DNA of 64,000 nucleotides, from contig NZ_PNFB01000016.1 in assembly GCF_003347015.1 (NCBI RefSeq), forward strand, positions 31,502-95,501. The letters run 5' to 3'. Origin of the DNA: Brachybacterium sp. YJGR34 (GTDB taxonomy: Bacteria; Actinomycetota; Actinomycetes; Actinomycetales; Dermabacteraceae). Made by a program: the position numbers and the translations under genes. Below the pieces are notes generated by a model, which saw only the letters and a program-made list of their open reading frames with translations, searched no databases and had not been told where the DNA came from. This document shows positions 8,275 to 16,054 of this stretch, one piece after another. Position 1 is the first letter of the stretch. The number at the start of each line of letters is the position of its first letter.

Positions 8275-8840
8275 CAGGATTCCTTGGGCTCGTCGTCGAA
8301 CAGGCCCTTCAGCGCGGCGAAGCGGTCGTCGATGACGTCGTGGTGGTGCTCGGGATCGTCCTCCATCCGGGCGCCGCACTGCGCACACAGGCCCGGGCAG
8401 TCCTCCCGGCACAGCGGACGCTCCTCGGCCTCCATCGCCAGCAGGTCACGCACCAGCGGGCCGAGGGTCACGGCGTCCTCGACCAGGAGGACAGCGTCCT
8501 CCTGCTCCTCGGCCTTGACCTTCTCGGGGATCATGAACAGCTCGTCGAGGCGGGCGTCCACGTCCTGCTCAACGGGGTCCAGGCAGCGGGAGCACTCCCC
8601 CTCGAGGTGGGCGACGACGGTGCCGTGGACGTAGATGCCCTCGACCACGGCCTCGAGCTCCACGTCCACGGCGATGTCCTCGCCCTCGGGGACCTGCATC
8701 GCGAGGCCGCCGGCCTCGCGGGCGGGGGCGGGCACGGTGGCGGAGACGTGGCGATGGGTGCCGGCGCGGCCGACGAGGTCGACGGCGTCGAACCGCAGCA
8801 GGCTGTCGAGCGGGGAGGTGGGAACGGAGTCGGAAGTCAT
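8274..8840 (-). CDS. DUF177/YceD-family protein
   Basis: Family linked to 23S rRNA metabolism and large-subunit assembly, function not fully known. The 188-aa protein has the family features: N-terminal PLDSLLRFDAVDL, a central LEGECSRCLDPVEQDV, and a C-terminal Cys motif CREDCPGLCAQCG, followed by an acidic-His stretch EDDPEHHHDV and a closing RFAALKGL. The paired cysteines probably bind zinc. In most actinobacteria the ribosomal protein L32 gene (rpmF) lies directly between this gene and rnc; here the stop overlaps the rnc start and no rpmF is present. Confidence 0.92.
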   Translation of the reverse strand: MTSDSVPTSPLDSLLRFDAVDLVGRAGTHRHVSATVPAPAREAGGLAMQVPEGEDIAVDVELEAVVEGIYVHGTVVAHLEGECSRCLDPVEQDVDARLDELFMIPEKVKAEEQEDAVLLVEDAVTLGPLVRDLLAMEAEERPLCREDCPGLCAQCGARMEDDPEHHHDVIDDRFAALKGLFDDEPKES

Positions 8841-8917
8841 CGGCGGCGGTCCTGTTCGTGACGTCGGGGCAGGTGGTGCGGTGCGAGATGGCGGGGTGGT
8901 GCGGTGCGCAGGACCAT

Positions 8918-9409
8918 TCAGGATACGGCCGCGGCGGCGTGCAGCGCGTCCAGGGACGGGGCCGGGATCATGTCGGAGACGTCACCGCCCAGTGCGTGGA
9001 CCTCCCGCACCAGCGAGGAGGAGATGTGGGACCAGGTGGCGTCGGTGAGCAGGAACAGCGTCTCCACGCCCGCGAGATGGTGGTTCATGCGGGCCATCGG
9101 CTCCTCGTAGGCGAGGTCCAGCTGGGAGCGCAGGCCGCGCACCACGGCGCCGGCCCCCACGTCGCGGCAGAAGTCGACCAGCAGCCCGCGGGGCAGCGTG
9201 CGGGCCTCGACCTGCTCGGCGAGACCGGCCTCGGCGAGGACGGCGGTGATCGCCCCCAGGCGCGCCTCGAGGTCGAGCGTCCCCTTCTTCGCGGGGTTGT
9301 GGGAGACGGCGATGATCACGTGGTGCCCGAGCGCGGCCGCCCGGCGCGTGAGATCCAGATGCCCCAGAGTGAAGGGGTCGAACGAGCCGGGCAGGACGAC
9401 GGTGCTCAT
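8918..9409 (-). CDS. coaD: Phosphopantetheine adenylyltransferase
   Basis: Fourth step of coenzyme A synthesis, transferring AMP from ATP to 4'-phosphopantetheine. The 163-aa length is standard. The nucleotidyltransferase motif GSFDPFTLGH places the T/HxGH histidine at residue 17, and the second signature ISSSLVRE is present near residue 128. VVRGLRSQLDLAYE matches the pantetheine-binding region. No ribosome-binding site precedes the ATG; instead a TACAGT box ends 6 nt upstream, pointing to leaderless transcription. Usually rsmD sits directly upstream of coaD, but here four unrelated genes separate them. Confidence 0.97.
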   Translation of the reverse strand: MSTVVLPGSFDPFTLGHLDLTRRAAALGHHVIIAVSHNPAKKGTLDLEARLGAITAVLAEAGLAEQVEARTLPRGLLVDFCRDVGAGAVVRGLRSQLDLAYEEPMARMNHHLAGVETLFLLTDATWSHISSSLVREVHALGGDVSDMIPAPSLDALHAAAAVS

Positions 9410-9415
9410 GGCGCC

Positions 9416-9421
9416 ACTGTA
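9416..9421 (-). promoter_or_regulatory. Leaderless -10 box of coaD
   Basis: TACAGT on the minus strand, followed by 6 nt and the ATG at 9409. This puts the first transcribed base at or next to the start codon. No clear -35 box is seen. Confidence 0.6.
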
Positions 9422-9505
9422 GTGCGCCCGGCGCCGTGCAGGACGCCGGATGCGCGGGGCCGACGGCGACCGGCCGATCGTCGGCGGTCCGGAGCGCCCG
9501 AGGAG

Positions 9506-9886
9506 TCAGTCGAGGTCGAGCGTGACCTGGTGCACGCCGTCGTCCCCGATCCCGTCGATGGTCACGGTGCCCGTGGTGCCGGCGAGCTCCTCGGTGCCCG
9601 AGCCCGGGGCGATGACGTAGTGCAGGGCGGGTTCGCCGTCGGTCATCGTGCCGAGCTGCTGCAGGGTGAGGCGTCCGCGGCGGCCGTCGAGGGTGCCCTC
9701 GAAGATCTCGGTGGCCACATAGCCGGCACCTCCGGAGGCCGGGTCCCCGGCGGTGAGCATGAGACCTTCCGACCTCCCGTCGAGGTCGCCCTGCCAGGTC
9801 TTGGCCAGCGCGAAGCGGTTCCAGGCTCCCGGGAGCGGTTCCCCGGGGTGCGTCGTCACGGTGAAGGTCGCAGACAGGCGAGGCAT
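9506..9886 (-). CDS. DUF3224-family protein
   Basis: Small beta-rich protein of unknown function, 126 aa. It shows family features: a start with LSATFTVTTHPGEPL, the central YVATEIFEGTLDGRRGRL with LTLQQLGTM, and the near C-terminal VIAPGSGTEELAGTTGTVTI. No catalytic residues can be assigned; the fold is probably an allene-oxide-cyclase-like barrel. It lies between coaD and an AraC-type regulator, ten bases from the latter's stop, and seems to have its own leaderless promoter. Confidence 0.88.
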   Translation of the reverse strand: MPRLSATFTVTTHPGEPLPGAWNRFALAKTWQGDLDGRSEGLMLTAGDPASGGAGYVATEIFEGTLDGRRGRLTLQQLGTMTDGEPALHYVIAPGSGTEELAGTTGTVTIDGIGDDGVHQVTLDLD

Positions 9887-9892
9887 GGCCCC

Positions 9893-9898
9893 ACCTTA
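9893..9898 (-). promoter_or_regulatory. Leaderless -10 box of the DUF3224 gene
   Basis: TAAGGT on the minus strand ends 6 nt before the ATG at 9886, inside the end of the AraC gene. No ribosome-binding site is present. Confidence 0.55.
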
Positions 9899-10795
9899 GA
9901 CCTCCGTCCCTCGGCGCGCTCCGGCGGAGGGGGTGGCCGCGACCCCCTCGGCATAGCGTGCAGGGGTCGTCCCGGTCACCTGGCGGAAGTCCCGCACGAA
10001 GTGCGACTGGTCGTACCAGCCCAGCTCCTGGGCGAGGTCCGCGGTCGACACCGCCTCGCCGCGGTCGAGGGCGGCGACGGCGTCCCTCACCCGCGCCCGC
10101 ACCACCATGCGCTTGGGCCCGACGCCGACGAAGCGGCGGAACATCCGCTGCAGGGAGCGCAGCCCCAGCCCGGAGCGCTGCTCGAGGGCGGCGGTGCCCG
10201 TGACGCCGGGGTCCTCGAGCAGCGCCAGGACGCTCAGGAACGCCGCGTAGCCCGGGTCCTCGCGGGGTCTCACGGCGAGCAGCCACGCATCGAGCACGGG
10301 CGCGGCCGTGCTCGCGGTGCCGGGCCCCTCCGGTCCGATCTCCGGCAGCGCGTTCGCGAACCACGCGGACGCCGGGACGGTTCGGTCACGCAGCTCCGCC
10401 GGCTTGGCGTCGACGAAGGCGGTGATGCCTCCCGGACGGAACCGGACTCCGACCACCCCGCCGGAGCCGTGCTGGGTGACGTCGAAGCGTCCGCGGGTGA
10501 CCGGGCCGGTGATCCAGCTGCCCGCGCCGTCGGTGTCCGCGCGCCGGACCCCGCCCCACTCGCGCGTGAGATGGACGGCGGGCTCGTCCAGCGTGGCCGC
10601 GCGATGGGACTGGCCCGGCCCCAGCTCCCAGCGCACCGACCAGTACCGGTCGATCCAGCGCCGCAGCGCGGGCGCGGGGGCGGCGCTGTCGTACCGGGCG
10701 CGGGCGAGGAGCTCCTCGGGACGCAGCACGTGGCCGTACATGTGCTCGGGAGGAGGGGACGCTGTCGCGTTCGTCCTATCCGCGCTGCCGGTCAT
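9896..10795 (-). CDS. AraC-family transcriptional regulator
   Basis: DNA-binding regulator of 299 aa from ATG 10795 (an ATG about 17 codons later, MYGHVLRPEELL, is an alternative). The N-terminal half (about 20-180) resembles the DUF6597 sensing domain often found before AraC domains, with ALRRWIDRYWSVRWEL. The C-terminal half (about 195-290) has two helix-turn-helix motifs: LGLRSLQRMFRRFVGVGPKR and DLAQELGWYDQSHFVRDFR, ending in TGTTPARYAEG. It faces the VOC gene with 18 bases between the start codons, so it may control that gene and itself. Confidence 0.9.
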   Translation of the reverse strand: MTGSADRTNATASPPPEHMYGHVLRPEELLARARYDSAAPAPALRRWIDRYWSVRWELGPGQSHRAATLDEPAVHLTREWGGVRRADTDGAGSWITGPVTRGRFDVTQHGSGGVVGVRFRPGGITAFVDAKPAELRDRTVPASAWFANALPEIGPEGPGTASTAAPVLDAWLLAVRPREDPGYAAFLSVLALLEDPGVTGTAALEQRSGLGLRSLQRMFRRFVGVGPKRMVVRARVRDAVAALDRGEAVSTADLAQELGWYDQSHFVRDFRQVTGTTPARYAEGVAATPSAGARRGTEV

Positions 10796-10813
10796 GGCGC
10801 GAGTGTGGCAGAC

Positions 10814-11218
10814 ATGACCGACACCGCACAGGACACCACCGCCCCCGATGCCGCCCCCGTCGCCTCGCTGGCGATGATCACCCTCGACGCCGCGGAGACG
10901 GAGCCGCTCGCCCGCTTCTGGCACGCGGTGCTGGGCTGGCCGATCCTCCACCTCACCGCGGAGTACGCGATGCTGCAGGGCCCCGCGCACGCCCTGGGCA
11001 TCGGGGCGATCCCCGACCATCGTCCGCCGTCCTGGCCCGACGAGGGCCGCAAGCAGTTCCACCTCGACCTCGCCGTGGCAGACCTCGAGGCCGCCGCGAC
11101 CCGCTGCGAGGAGCTCGGTGCGACGCGCGTCGACGAGCAGCCCGGCGAGACGTGGATCGTGCTGCGCGATCCCGCCGGGCACCCCTTCTGCCTGACCAGG
11201 GCGGAGAACTGGGCCTGA
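10814..11218 (+). CDS. VOC-family (glyoxalase-like) protein
   Basis: Protein of 134 aa with the vicinal-oxygen-chelate fold. The sequence opens with LAMITLDAAETEPLARFWHAVLGWP, has the metal-site His in KQFHLDLAVADLEAA and ends with VLRDPAGHPFCLTR, the classic final strand with a glutamate-like position replaced. Members act in glyoxal or antibiotic detoxification or as binding proteins, and the substrate cannot be told. No Shine-Dalgarno is present upstream. It is divergent from the AraC regulator. Confidence 0.88.
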   Translation: MTDTAQDTTAPDAAPVASLAMITLDAAETEPLARFWHAVLGWPILHLTAEYAMLQGPAHALGIGAIPDHRPPSWPDEGRKQFHLDLAVADLEAAATRCEELGATRVDEQPGETWIVLRDPAGHPFCLTRAENWA

Positions 11219-11258
11219 CCCCTCCCCGCCCGGCGACGGCGCACGACCTCCGCGCTGC

Positions 11259-11831
11259 TCAGCGCTGCTGGTCGCGATGCTCCGCGGCCAGCAGCGCCCA
11301 GCTCATCCCGTCGAGCCAACGGCCGCTGCGGTGCAGGGATTCTTCGCGATGGACGCCTTCCAGGCGCATCCCGATCTTCTCCAGCACGCGCCGTGAGGCG
11401 AGATTGTCGGCGAAGCAGTGGGCCTCGACGCGGCGCACCCCGATCCCCTCGACGGCCAGGCGCAGCAGCGCGTAGGCGAACTCGGTGCCCAGCCCCTGCC
11501 CGTGGACGCCGGGGTCCAGCACCCAGCCCAGCTCGGCCTGCTGCCCGCGGGCCTGCTCGACCATGTCGGCCTGCGACCAGGCGTCCTGCTGCTCGATCTT
11601 CCCGACCGCGACGATCCTCTCCCCGCGCAGCCCCACCACGGACAGGGACAGCCGGTCCTCCCACCACGCCTGGTGCTCCTCGAGCGCGGTGTGCCAGGAC
11701 GTCGTCCACTCCTGCACCGCGGGCAGGCGGTACCAGGGCCAGATCGCGGCCGCGTCCTCGCTGCGGGCGAGGCGCAGCTCGAGGCGATCGGTGCGGACCG
11801 GCCAGTCGAGAGCCGCGAGCGGTGTGGTCAT
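11259..11831 (-). CDS. GNAT acetyltransferase, RimJ/RimL-like
   Basis: N-acetyltransferase of 190 aa. It opens with TDRLELRLARSEDAAAIWPW, has the acetyl-CoA loop GVHGQGLGTEFAYALLRLA (motif A, Q/RxxGxG/A) and closes with the RimJ/RimL hallmark DNLASRRVLEKIGMRLEG. The target amino group is unknown; proteins of this type modify ribosomal proteins or small molecules. The start has no ribosome-binding site but a TACGCT box 6 nt upstream, located in the end of rsmD. It is 13 bases downstream of rsmD on the same strand. Confidence 0.9.
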   Translation of the reverse strand: MTTPLAALDWPVRTDRLELRLARSEDAAAIWPWYRLPAVQEWTTSWHTALEEHQAWWEDRLSLSVVGLRGERIVAVGKIEQQDAWSQADMVEQARGQQAELGWVLDPGVHGQGLGTEFAYALLRLAVEGIGVRRVEAHCFADNLASRRVLEKIGMRLEGVHREESLHRSGRWLDGMSWALLAAEHRDQQR

Positions 11832-11837
11832 GGCCTC

Positions 11838-11843
11838 AGCGTA
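11838..11843 (-). promoter_or_regulatory. Leaderless -10 box of the GNAT gene
   Basis: TACGCT (minus strand), 6 nt before ATG 11831. It lies in the 13-base gap between rsmD and the acetyltransferase gene. Confidence 0.5.
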
Positions 11844-11844
11844 G

Positions 11845-12399
11845 TCATGCGGGTCCGCCGAACTGCAGGACGGTCTCGCCGTAGGTCCTGGTGCCGTCGT
11901 CGGCCCACCCCTCCGGCCACGCGACGGGGCGGGTGCGGGAGGAGCGCTCGAGGACCACCAGCGCCTCCGGTCCGAGCGCCGGGACGAGGCCGAGCAGCAG
12001 CTGCTCGAGCGCCTCGCTCGCGACGTCGTAGGGCGGGTCGAGGAAGACGAGGTCGATGCCGCGCCCCCCGAGCTGGGGCACGACGGTCTCCGCCTTCCCG
12101 GGGCGGATCTCGCAGCGCTGCTCGAGGCCGAGGTCGCCGGCGGTGCGGCGCAGCTGCGCCGCGGTGGCACGGTGCAGCTCGACGAGCAGCGCGTGCTCGG
12201 CGCCGCGGGAGAGGGACTCGAAGGCGAGGGCGCCGGTGCCGGCGTAGAGGTCGAGCACCCGGGCCCCGGCCAGGGCGTCCCACCCCTCGAGACGGGAGAA
12301 GAGGGCCTCGCGCACCCGGTCGGAGGTGGGGCGGGTGCCCTTGCCGGGCGGACCGGGGATGGTGCGGCCTCCCAGGGTGCCGGCGATGATCCGCGGCAT
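11845..12399 (-). CDS. rsmD: 16S rRNA (guanine(966)-N2)-methyltransferase
   Basis: SAM-dependent methyltransferase acting on G966 of 16S rRNA. ATG 12399 follows the recG stop after one base and has AGGAG 5 nt upstream; the product is 184 aa. It starts with MPRIIAGTLGGRTI, contains TSDRVREALFSRL, the SAM loop VLDLYAGTGALAFESLSRG and the catalytic motif DLVFLDPPYD. Gene order recG-rsmD is conserved in actinobacteria. Confidence 0.96.
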   Translation of the reverse strand: MPRIIAGTLGGRTIPGPPGKGTRPTSDRVREALFSRLEGWDALAGARVLDLYAGTGALAFESLSRGAEHALLVELHRATAAQLRRTAGDLGLEQRCEIRPGKAETVVPQLGGRGIDLVFLDPPYDVASEALEQLLLGLVPALGPEALVVLERSSRTRPVAWPEGWADDGTRTYGETVLQFGGPA

Positions 12400-12400
12400 G

Positions 12401-14614
12401 TCAGCTCCTCTCGACGTCGGGGTCGGCATCGCGCAGCCGTTCGGCGATCGCGGTCTCGAGAGCGCCGTGCGCGGCGAGCTCGGGGTCGCCGGCGACCACG
12501 GCGAAGGCGTCTTGCCGGGCATTCTCGATGAGGCGGGCGTCGCGCAGCACGTCGAGGTGGCGCAGGGTGCGCCGCAGACCGGACTGCTCCTCGCCGACGA
12601 GGTCGCCGGCTCCGCGTCGCTGCAGGTCGAGCTCGGCGAGGGCGAAGCCGTCGGCCGCCTCCGCGATCGCCTCCAGGTGCTGGGAGTGCGCCCCGCCCAC
12701 CTCGACGCGGGTGTCGAGGAAGGCGATGCCGGGGTGCTCGCCGCGGCCCACCCGGCCGCGCAGCTGGTGCAGCTGGGAGATGCCGAAGCGCTCGGCGTCC
12801 AGCACGATCATCACCGAGGCGTTCGGCAGGTCCACCCCCACCTCGATGACGGTGGTGGCCACCAGCAGGTCGAGGGTGCCGTCCCGCACGGCGTCCATCG
12901 CCTCCTGCTTCGCCTCCGCCTCGAGGCGGCCGTGGAGCACACCGATCCGGGCGCCGCGCAGAGCCGGGTGGCGGCGGAGCCGCTCGGCGGTCTGGGTGAC
13001 GCCGCGCGCCGGCTCCAGCGGCGGCGGCTTCTCCGCGCCGTCCTGCTCGGGGCCGCGGGGCTCCGGGGCCTCGTCGAGGTCCTCGTCGATCCGGGCGCAG
13101 ACCACGAGGACCTGCCGCCCCTGCGCGATCTCCTCCCCGGCCCGCGCCCACATCCGCTCCTCCCAGGCGGGGAGCTGCTCGTGGACCACGTAGCTGCTCA
13201 CGCCGGCGCGGTTCCCCGGGCTCTCCCGCAGGGTGAGGACGTCGAGGTCGCCGACGGTCGCGAGCGCCGCCGTGCGCGGGATCGGCGTGGCGGTCATGAC
13301 GACGACGTGCGGACTGGTGCCGCCCGGCCCCTTGGTGCGCAGGCGGCGGCGGTGATCCACGCCGAAGCGATGCTGCTCGTCGATGACCACGAGGCCCAGC
13401 GCGGCGAACTCGACGCTCTCGGTGAGCAGCGCGTGGGTGCCCACCACGATCCCGGCCTCGCCCGAGGTGACGTCCAGCAGGGTCTCGCGCCGGGCGCCGG
13501 TGCGCTGGGACCCGGTGAGCAGACGGACGCGGGTGGCCTCCGGGTGGCCGTCGAGCTGACCGGCCCGGGCGAGCTCCCCGAGGAGACCGGTGAGGGTGCG
13601 GTGGTGCTGTTCGGCGAGGACCTCGGTGGGGGCCAGCAGCGCCGCCTGGTGGCCGGAGTCCACGGCGCGCAGCATGGCGCGCAGGGCGACGACCGTCTTC
13701 CCGGAGCCGACGTCCCCCTGCAGCAGGACGCTGGTGGGGTGGTCGCGGCCCACGTGCTCGACGAGCTCGGCGCCGATGCTGCGCTGGCCCTCGGTGAGCG
13801 AGAACGGCAGGCGCTGCTCGAACAGCCCCTGCAGCGGCCCCTCGGCGCGCAGCGCGGGAGCGGGGGTGCGCTCGTCCTGGGCGCGGCGCTGGGCGAAGAT
13901 CGACTGCAGCACGAAGGCCTCCTCGTACCGCAGATGCGCCATGCCCGCGCGGGTGTCCTCGAGGGTGAGCGGCGTGTGGACGAGCCGGGCGGCCTCGGCG
14001 AGGCTGACCAGACCGCGCTCGGCGAGCACCTCGTCCGGGAGGATCCGGGTCAGGGCCTCCGCGTGCTCGACCCCCTTCTCCGTCGCCTCGCGCATCGTGC
14101 GCTGGGCGATGTTCTTGCGCAGCGGGTAGACGGGCCGGGGCCGCTGGGCGTGGGCACGGCCCGCCGCGGTGTCCTCGACCGGCTCGTACTCGGGGTGGGT
14201 GATCTGGAAGGTGCCGCGGTAGTCGTTGCGGCCCACCCGGCCGTGGACGACGATCAGCGCACCCACGGGGAGATGGCTGCGGTGCCAGTCGACCAGGTGC
14301 GGCTTGGCGAGGAAGAAGGTGAGGGTGATCTGCTCGGAGGAGTCGGAGACCGTCACCTCGAGGACGGAGCCGGGCCGGGTGCGCATCCGGCGCTCGTGCA
14401 CGCCGACGACGGTGACGATCGCGCTGACCTCCTCCCCCTCGCTGATGGTGCGCAGGGAGGTCAGAGGAGCAGGGACCAGGTAACGGCGCGGGGCGAAGCG
14501 CATCATCGCGTCGAGATCGCGCACGCCGAAGGACGCCATGGCCTTGGCCTCCTTCGGGATCAGCAGCTCCCGCAGCGGCATCGCGCCGCGCGGGGGATCC
14601 TGCGTCCTGGCCAT
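12401..14614 (-). CDS. recG: ATP-dependent DNA helicase RecG
   Basis: Branch-migration helicase for stalled forks and recombination intermediates. ATG 14614 is chosen because GAGGAG lies about 7 nt upstream; the product is 737 aa, near the family norm. An N-terminal wedge/OB domain (about 50-150) precedes the motor. Walker A is GDVGSGKT (300-307), the Walker B box is DEQH (412-415), motif III is MTATPIPRT and motif VI is QLHQLRGRVGRG. A family-specific acidic insertion (DEDLDEAPEPRGPEQDG) lies between the motor domains. Upstream lies the divergent rpmB. Confidence 0.97.
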   Translation of the reverse strand: MARTQDPPRGAMPLRELLIPKEAKAMASFGVRDLDAMMRFAPRRYLVPAPLTSLRTISEGEEVSAIVTVVGVHERRMRTRPGSVLEVTVSDSSEQITLTFFLAKPHLVDWHRSHLPVGALIVVHGRVGRNDYRGTFQITHPEYEPVEDTAAGRAHAQRPRPVYPLRKNIAQRTMREATEKGVEHAEALTRILPDEVLAERGLVSLAEAARLVHTPLTLEDTRAGMAHLRYEEAFVLQSIFAQRRAQDERTPAPALRAEGPLQGLFEQRLPFSLTEGQRSIGAELVEHVGRDHPTSVLLQGDVGSGKTVVALRAMLRAVDSGHQAALLAPTEVLAEQHHRTLTGLLGELARAGQLDGHPEATRVRLLTGSQRTGARRETLLDVTSGEAGIVVGTHALLTESVEFAALGLVVIDEQHRFGVDHRRRLRTKGPGGTSPHVVVMTATPIPRTAALATVGDLDVLTLRESPGNRAGVSSYVVHEQLPAWEERMWARAGEEIAQGRQVLVVCARIDEDLDEAPEPRGPEQDGAEKPPPLEPARGVTQTAERLRRHPALRGARIGVLHGRLEAEAKQEAMDAVRDGTLDLLVATTVIEVGVDLPNASVMIVLDAERFGISQLHQLRGRVGRGEHPGIAFLDTRVEVGGAHSQHLEAIAEAADGFALAELDLQRRGAGDLVGEEQSGLRRTLRHLDVLRDARLIENARQDAFAVVAGDPELAAHGALETAIAERLRDADPDVERS

Positions 14615-14880
14615 GCGGTCTCTCCTCGAGGACTCTCCGTGCGCACGGTGGCCCGTGCCGGGCACCATGGTGCCACTGCCCTGCGACGTTGTGGCGGAGT
14701 CCACAGCGTGCCGACCTTCCGCCCCTCTTCTGGCGCGCAGGAAGGTGAGCTATGATTCCGTGGTTGCCCTGACCGCCGGGGGCTCGCACCTCCGTGCTCA
14801 CCCAGGTCACCGACTCCGCCGAATCGATGCGGGGCTGGAGTGGGCACCGCGATCAGAAATCGACTTACCAGGAGACGACA

Positions 14881-15078
14881 GTGGCTGCTTCCACGTGTGA
14901 CATCTGCGCCAAGGGCCCTCGCTTCGGCAAGGCCGTGTCTCACTCGCACCGCCGCACCTCGCGTCGCTGGAACCCGAACATCCAGTCGGTCCGCACTGTG
15001 ATCAACGGCACCAGCAAGCGCGTGAACGTGTGCACCTCCTGCCTCAAGGCAGGCAAGGTCAGCACGCTCGGCGCCTGA
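14881..15078 (+). CDS. rpmB: 50S ribosomal protein L28 (zinc-ribbon form)
   Basis: Large-subunit ribosomal protein, 65 aa. The start is GTG 14881 with AGGAGA upstream, although an open frame continues 5'. The sequence has [20 protein letters not shown] and [20 protein letters not shown]. Two CxxC pairs (C6/C9 and C51/C54) show that this is the zinc-binding C+ form. Divergence from recG and position before a strong hairpin suggest a single-gene transcript. Many actinobacteria have a second, cysteine-free L28 elsewhere that replaces this one under zinc starvation. Confidence 0.95.
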   Translation: MAASTCDICAKGPRFGKAVSHSHRRTSRRWNPNIQSVRTVINGTSKRVNVCTSCLKAGKVSTLGA

Positions 15079-15101
15079 GCGAGACCGCCCAGGACTCATC
15101 C

Positions 15102-15137
15102 GCGCGAGCCCTCACCCCTCGGGGTGGGGGCTCGCGC
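15102..15137 (+). terminator. Terminator hairpin after rpmB
   Basis: A 17-bp stem (15102-15118 with 15121-15137, including one G-T pair) closes on a 2-base gap. It starts 24 bases after the rpmB stop. No T-run follows, as is common in high-GC actinobacteria. Confidence 0.8.
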
Positions 15138-15216
15138 GCTGTCCGGGGCGAGGCCGCGGGCGCAGCGCCGGTAGCCTGAGCAGCTCCGGGCCCCCTCACC
15201 CCGCCAGGAGCAGCCG

Positions 15217-15960
15217 ATGCCCGCCTCCGAGCCCACGATCCTGGCCACCAGTGCCGGATACCGTCCCCACCCCCGGCTGCGCTTCGGCTTCGGGCCGATG
15301 ATCGCCTTCGCCGTCGAGCTCAGCCGTGAACAGGGTGCCGACCCCCGCGTGAGGCCCCGGATCTGCAACGTCTCCACCGCCTCCGGGGACGACAGGGGCT
15401 TCCAGCGGGACATGGAGGAGGCTGCCCGCGAGGCCGGGTACGAGCTCTACCATCTGAGCCTGTTCTCGATGCCGAACGTCGAGGACGTCGAGAGCTACCT
15501 GCGCGGCGCCGACGTGGTGTGGGTCAACGGCGGCTCGGTGGTGAACCTGCTGGCCGTCTGGAGGGCGCACGGCCTGCCGGAGATCCTCCGGCGGCTCTGG
15601 CAGGAGGGCGTGGTGCTGGCGGGGATCTCCGCCGGCTCGATCTGCTGGTTCGAGGGCGGGGTCACCGATTCCTTCGGCCCGGAGCTGCGGCCGGTCACCG
15701 ACGGCCTGGGCCTCCTCCCCGGCGCGAACGGAGTACACATGGACTCCGAGGAGGGCCGGCGTCCGCTGCTGCGCGCGCTGGTGGCCGACGGGACCCTCGG
15801 GCCCGCCCTGTGCACGGACGACGGTGCGGGGCTGCTCTTCCGGGGCACCGAGCTGGTGGAGGCGGTCGCCGAGGTGGACGGTGCCCGCGCGACGCGGATC
15901 GCCCGGGACGACTCCGGCGCGGTGCTCGAGACGGAGCTGCCGGTCCGACTGCTGCGGTGA
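15217..15960 (+). CDS. Peptidase E-like protein (family S51)
   Basis: Putative serine peptidase of 247 aa, related to dipeptidase E and cyanophycinase. AGGAG lies about 7 nt before ATG 15217. The nucleophile elbow is GISAGSICW with Ser138, preceded by the conserved VWVNGGSVVNLL. The histidine partner may be in NGVHMDSEEGRRPLL. Family members cleave Asp-Xaa dipeptides, but the exact substrate is uncertain. The gene stands alone between two strong hairpins. Confidence 0.85.
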   Translation: MPASEPTILATSAGYRPHPRLRFGFGPMIAFAVELSREQGADPRVRPRICNVSTASGDDRGFQRDMEEAAREAGYELYHLSLFSMPNVEDVESYLRGADVVWVNGGSVVNLLAVWRAHGLPEILRRLWQEGVVLAGISAGSICWFEGGVTDSFGPELRPVTDGLGLLPGANGVHMDSEEGRRPLLRALVADGTLGPALCTDDGAGLLFRGTELVEAVAEVDGARATRIARDDSGAVLETELPVRLLR

Positions 15961-15969
15961 CGACAGCGA

Positions 15970-16024
15970 TCGAGGCGTGGTCGCCGGGGAACTCTCCCCG
16001 AGTTCCACAGTGTCCACGCCTCGA
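15970..16024. terminator. Bidirectional nested-stem terminator
   Basis: An outer 11-bp stem (15970-15980 with 16014-16024) and an inner 6-bp stem (GGAACT 15988-15993 with AGTTCC 16001-16006) are separated by 7-base internal loops on both sides. It lies between the convergent peptidase and acetyltransferase genes and can serve both. Confidence 0.75.
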
Positions 16025-16054
16025 CCGCGTGCACGGGCCCGCGCAACGAGCCTC

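Noticed and set aside
11259..14810. A 1183-codon minus-strand frame
   Set aside because: Only its last 190 codons are a real gene (GNAT). The rest is an Arg/Pro-rich shadow of rsmD and recG in another frame.
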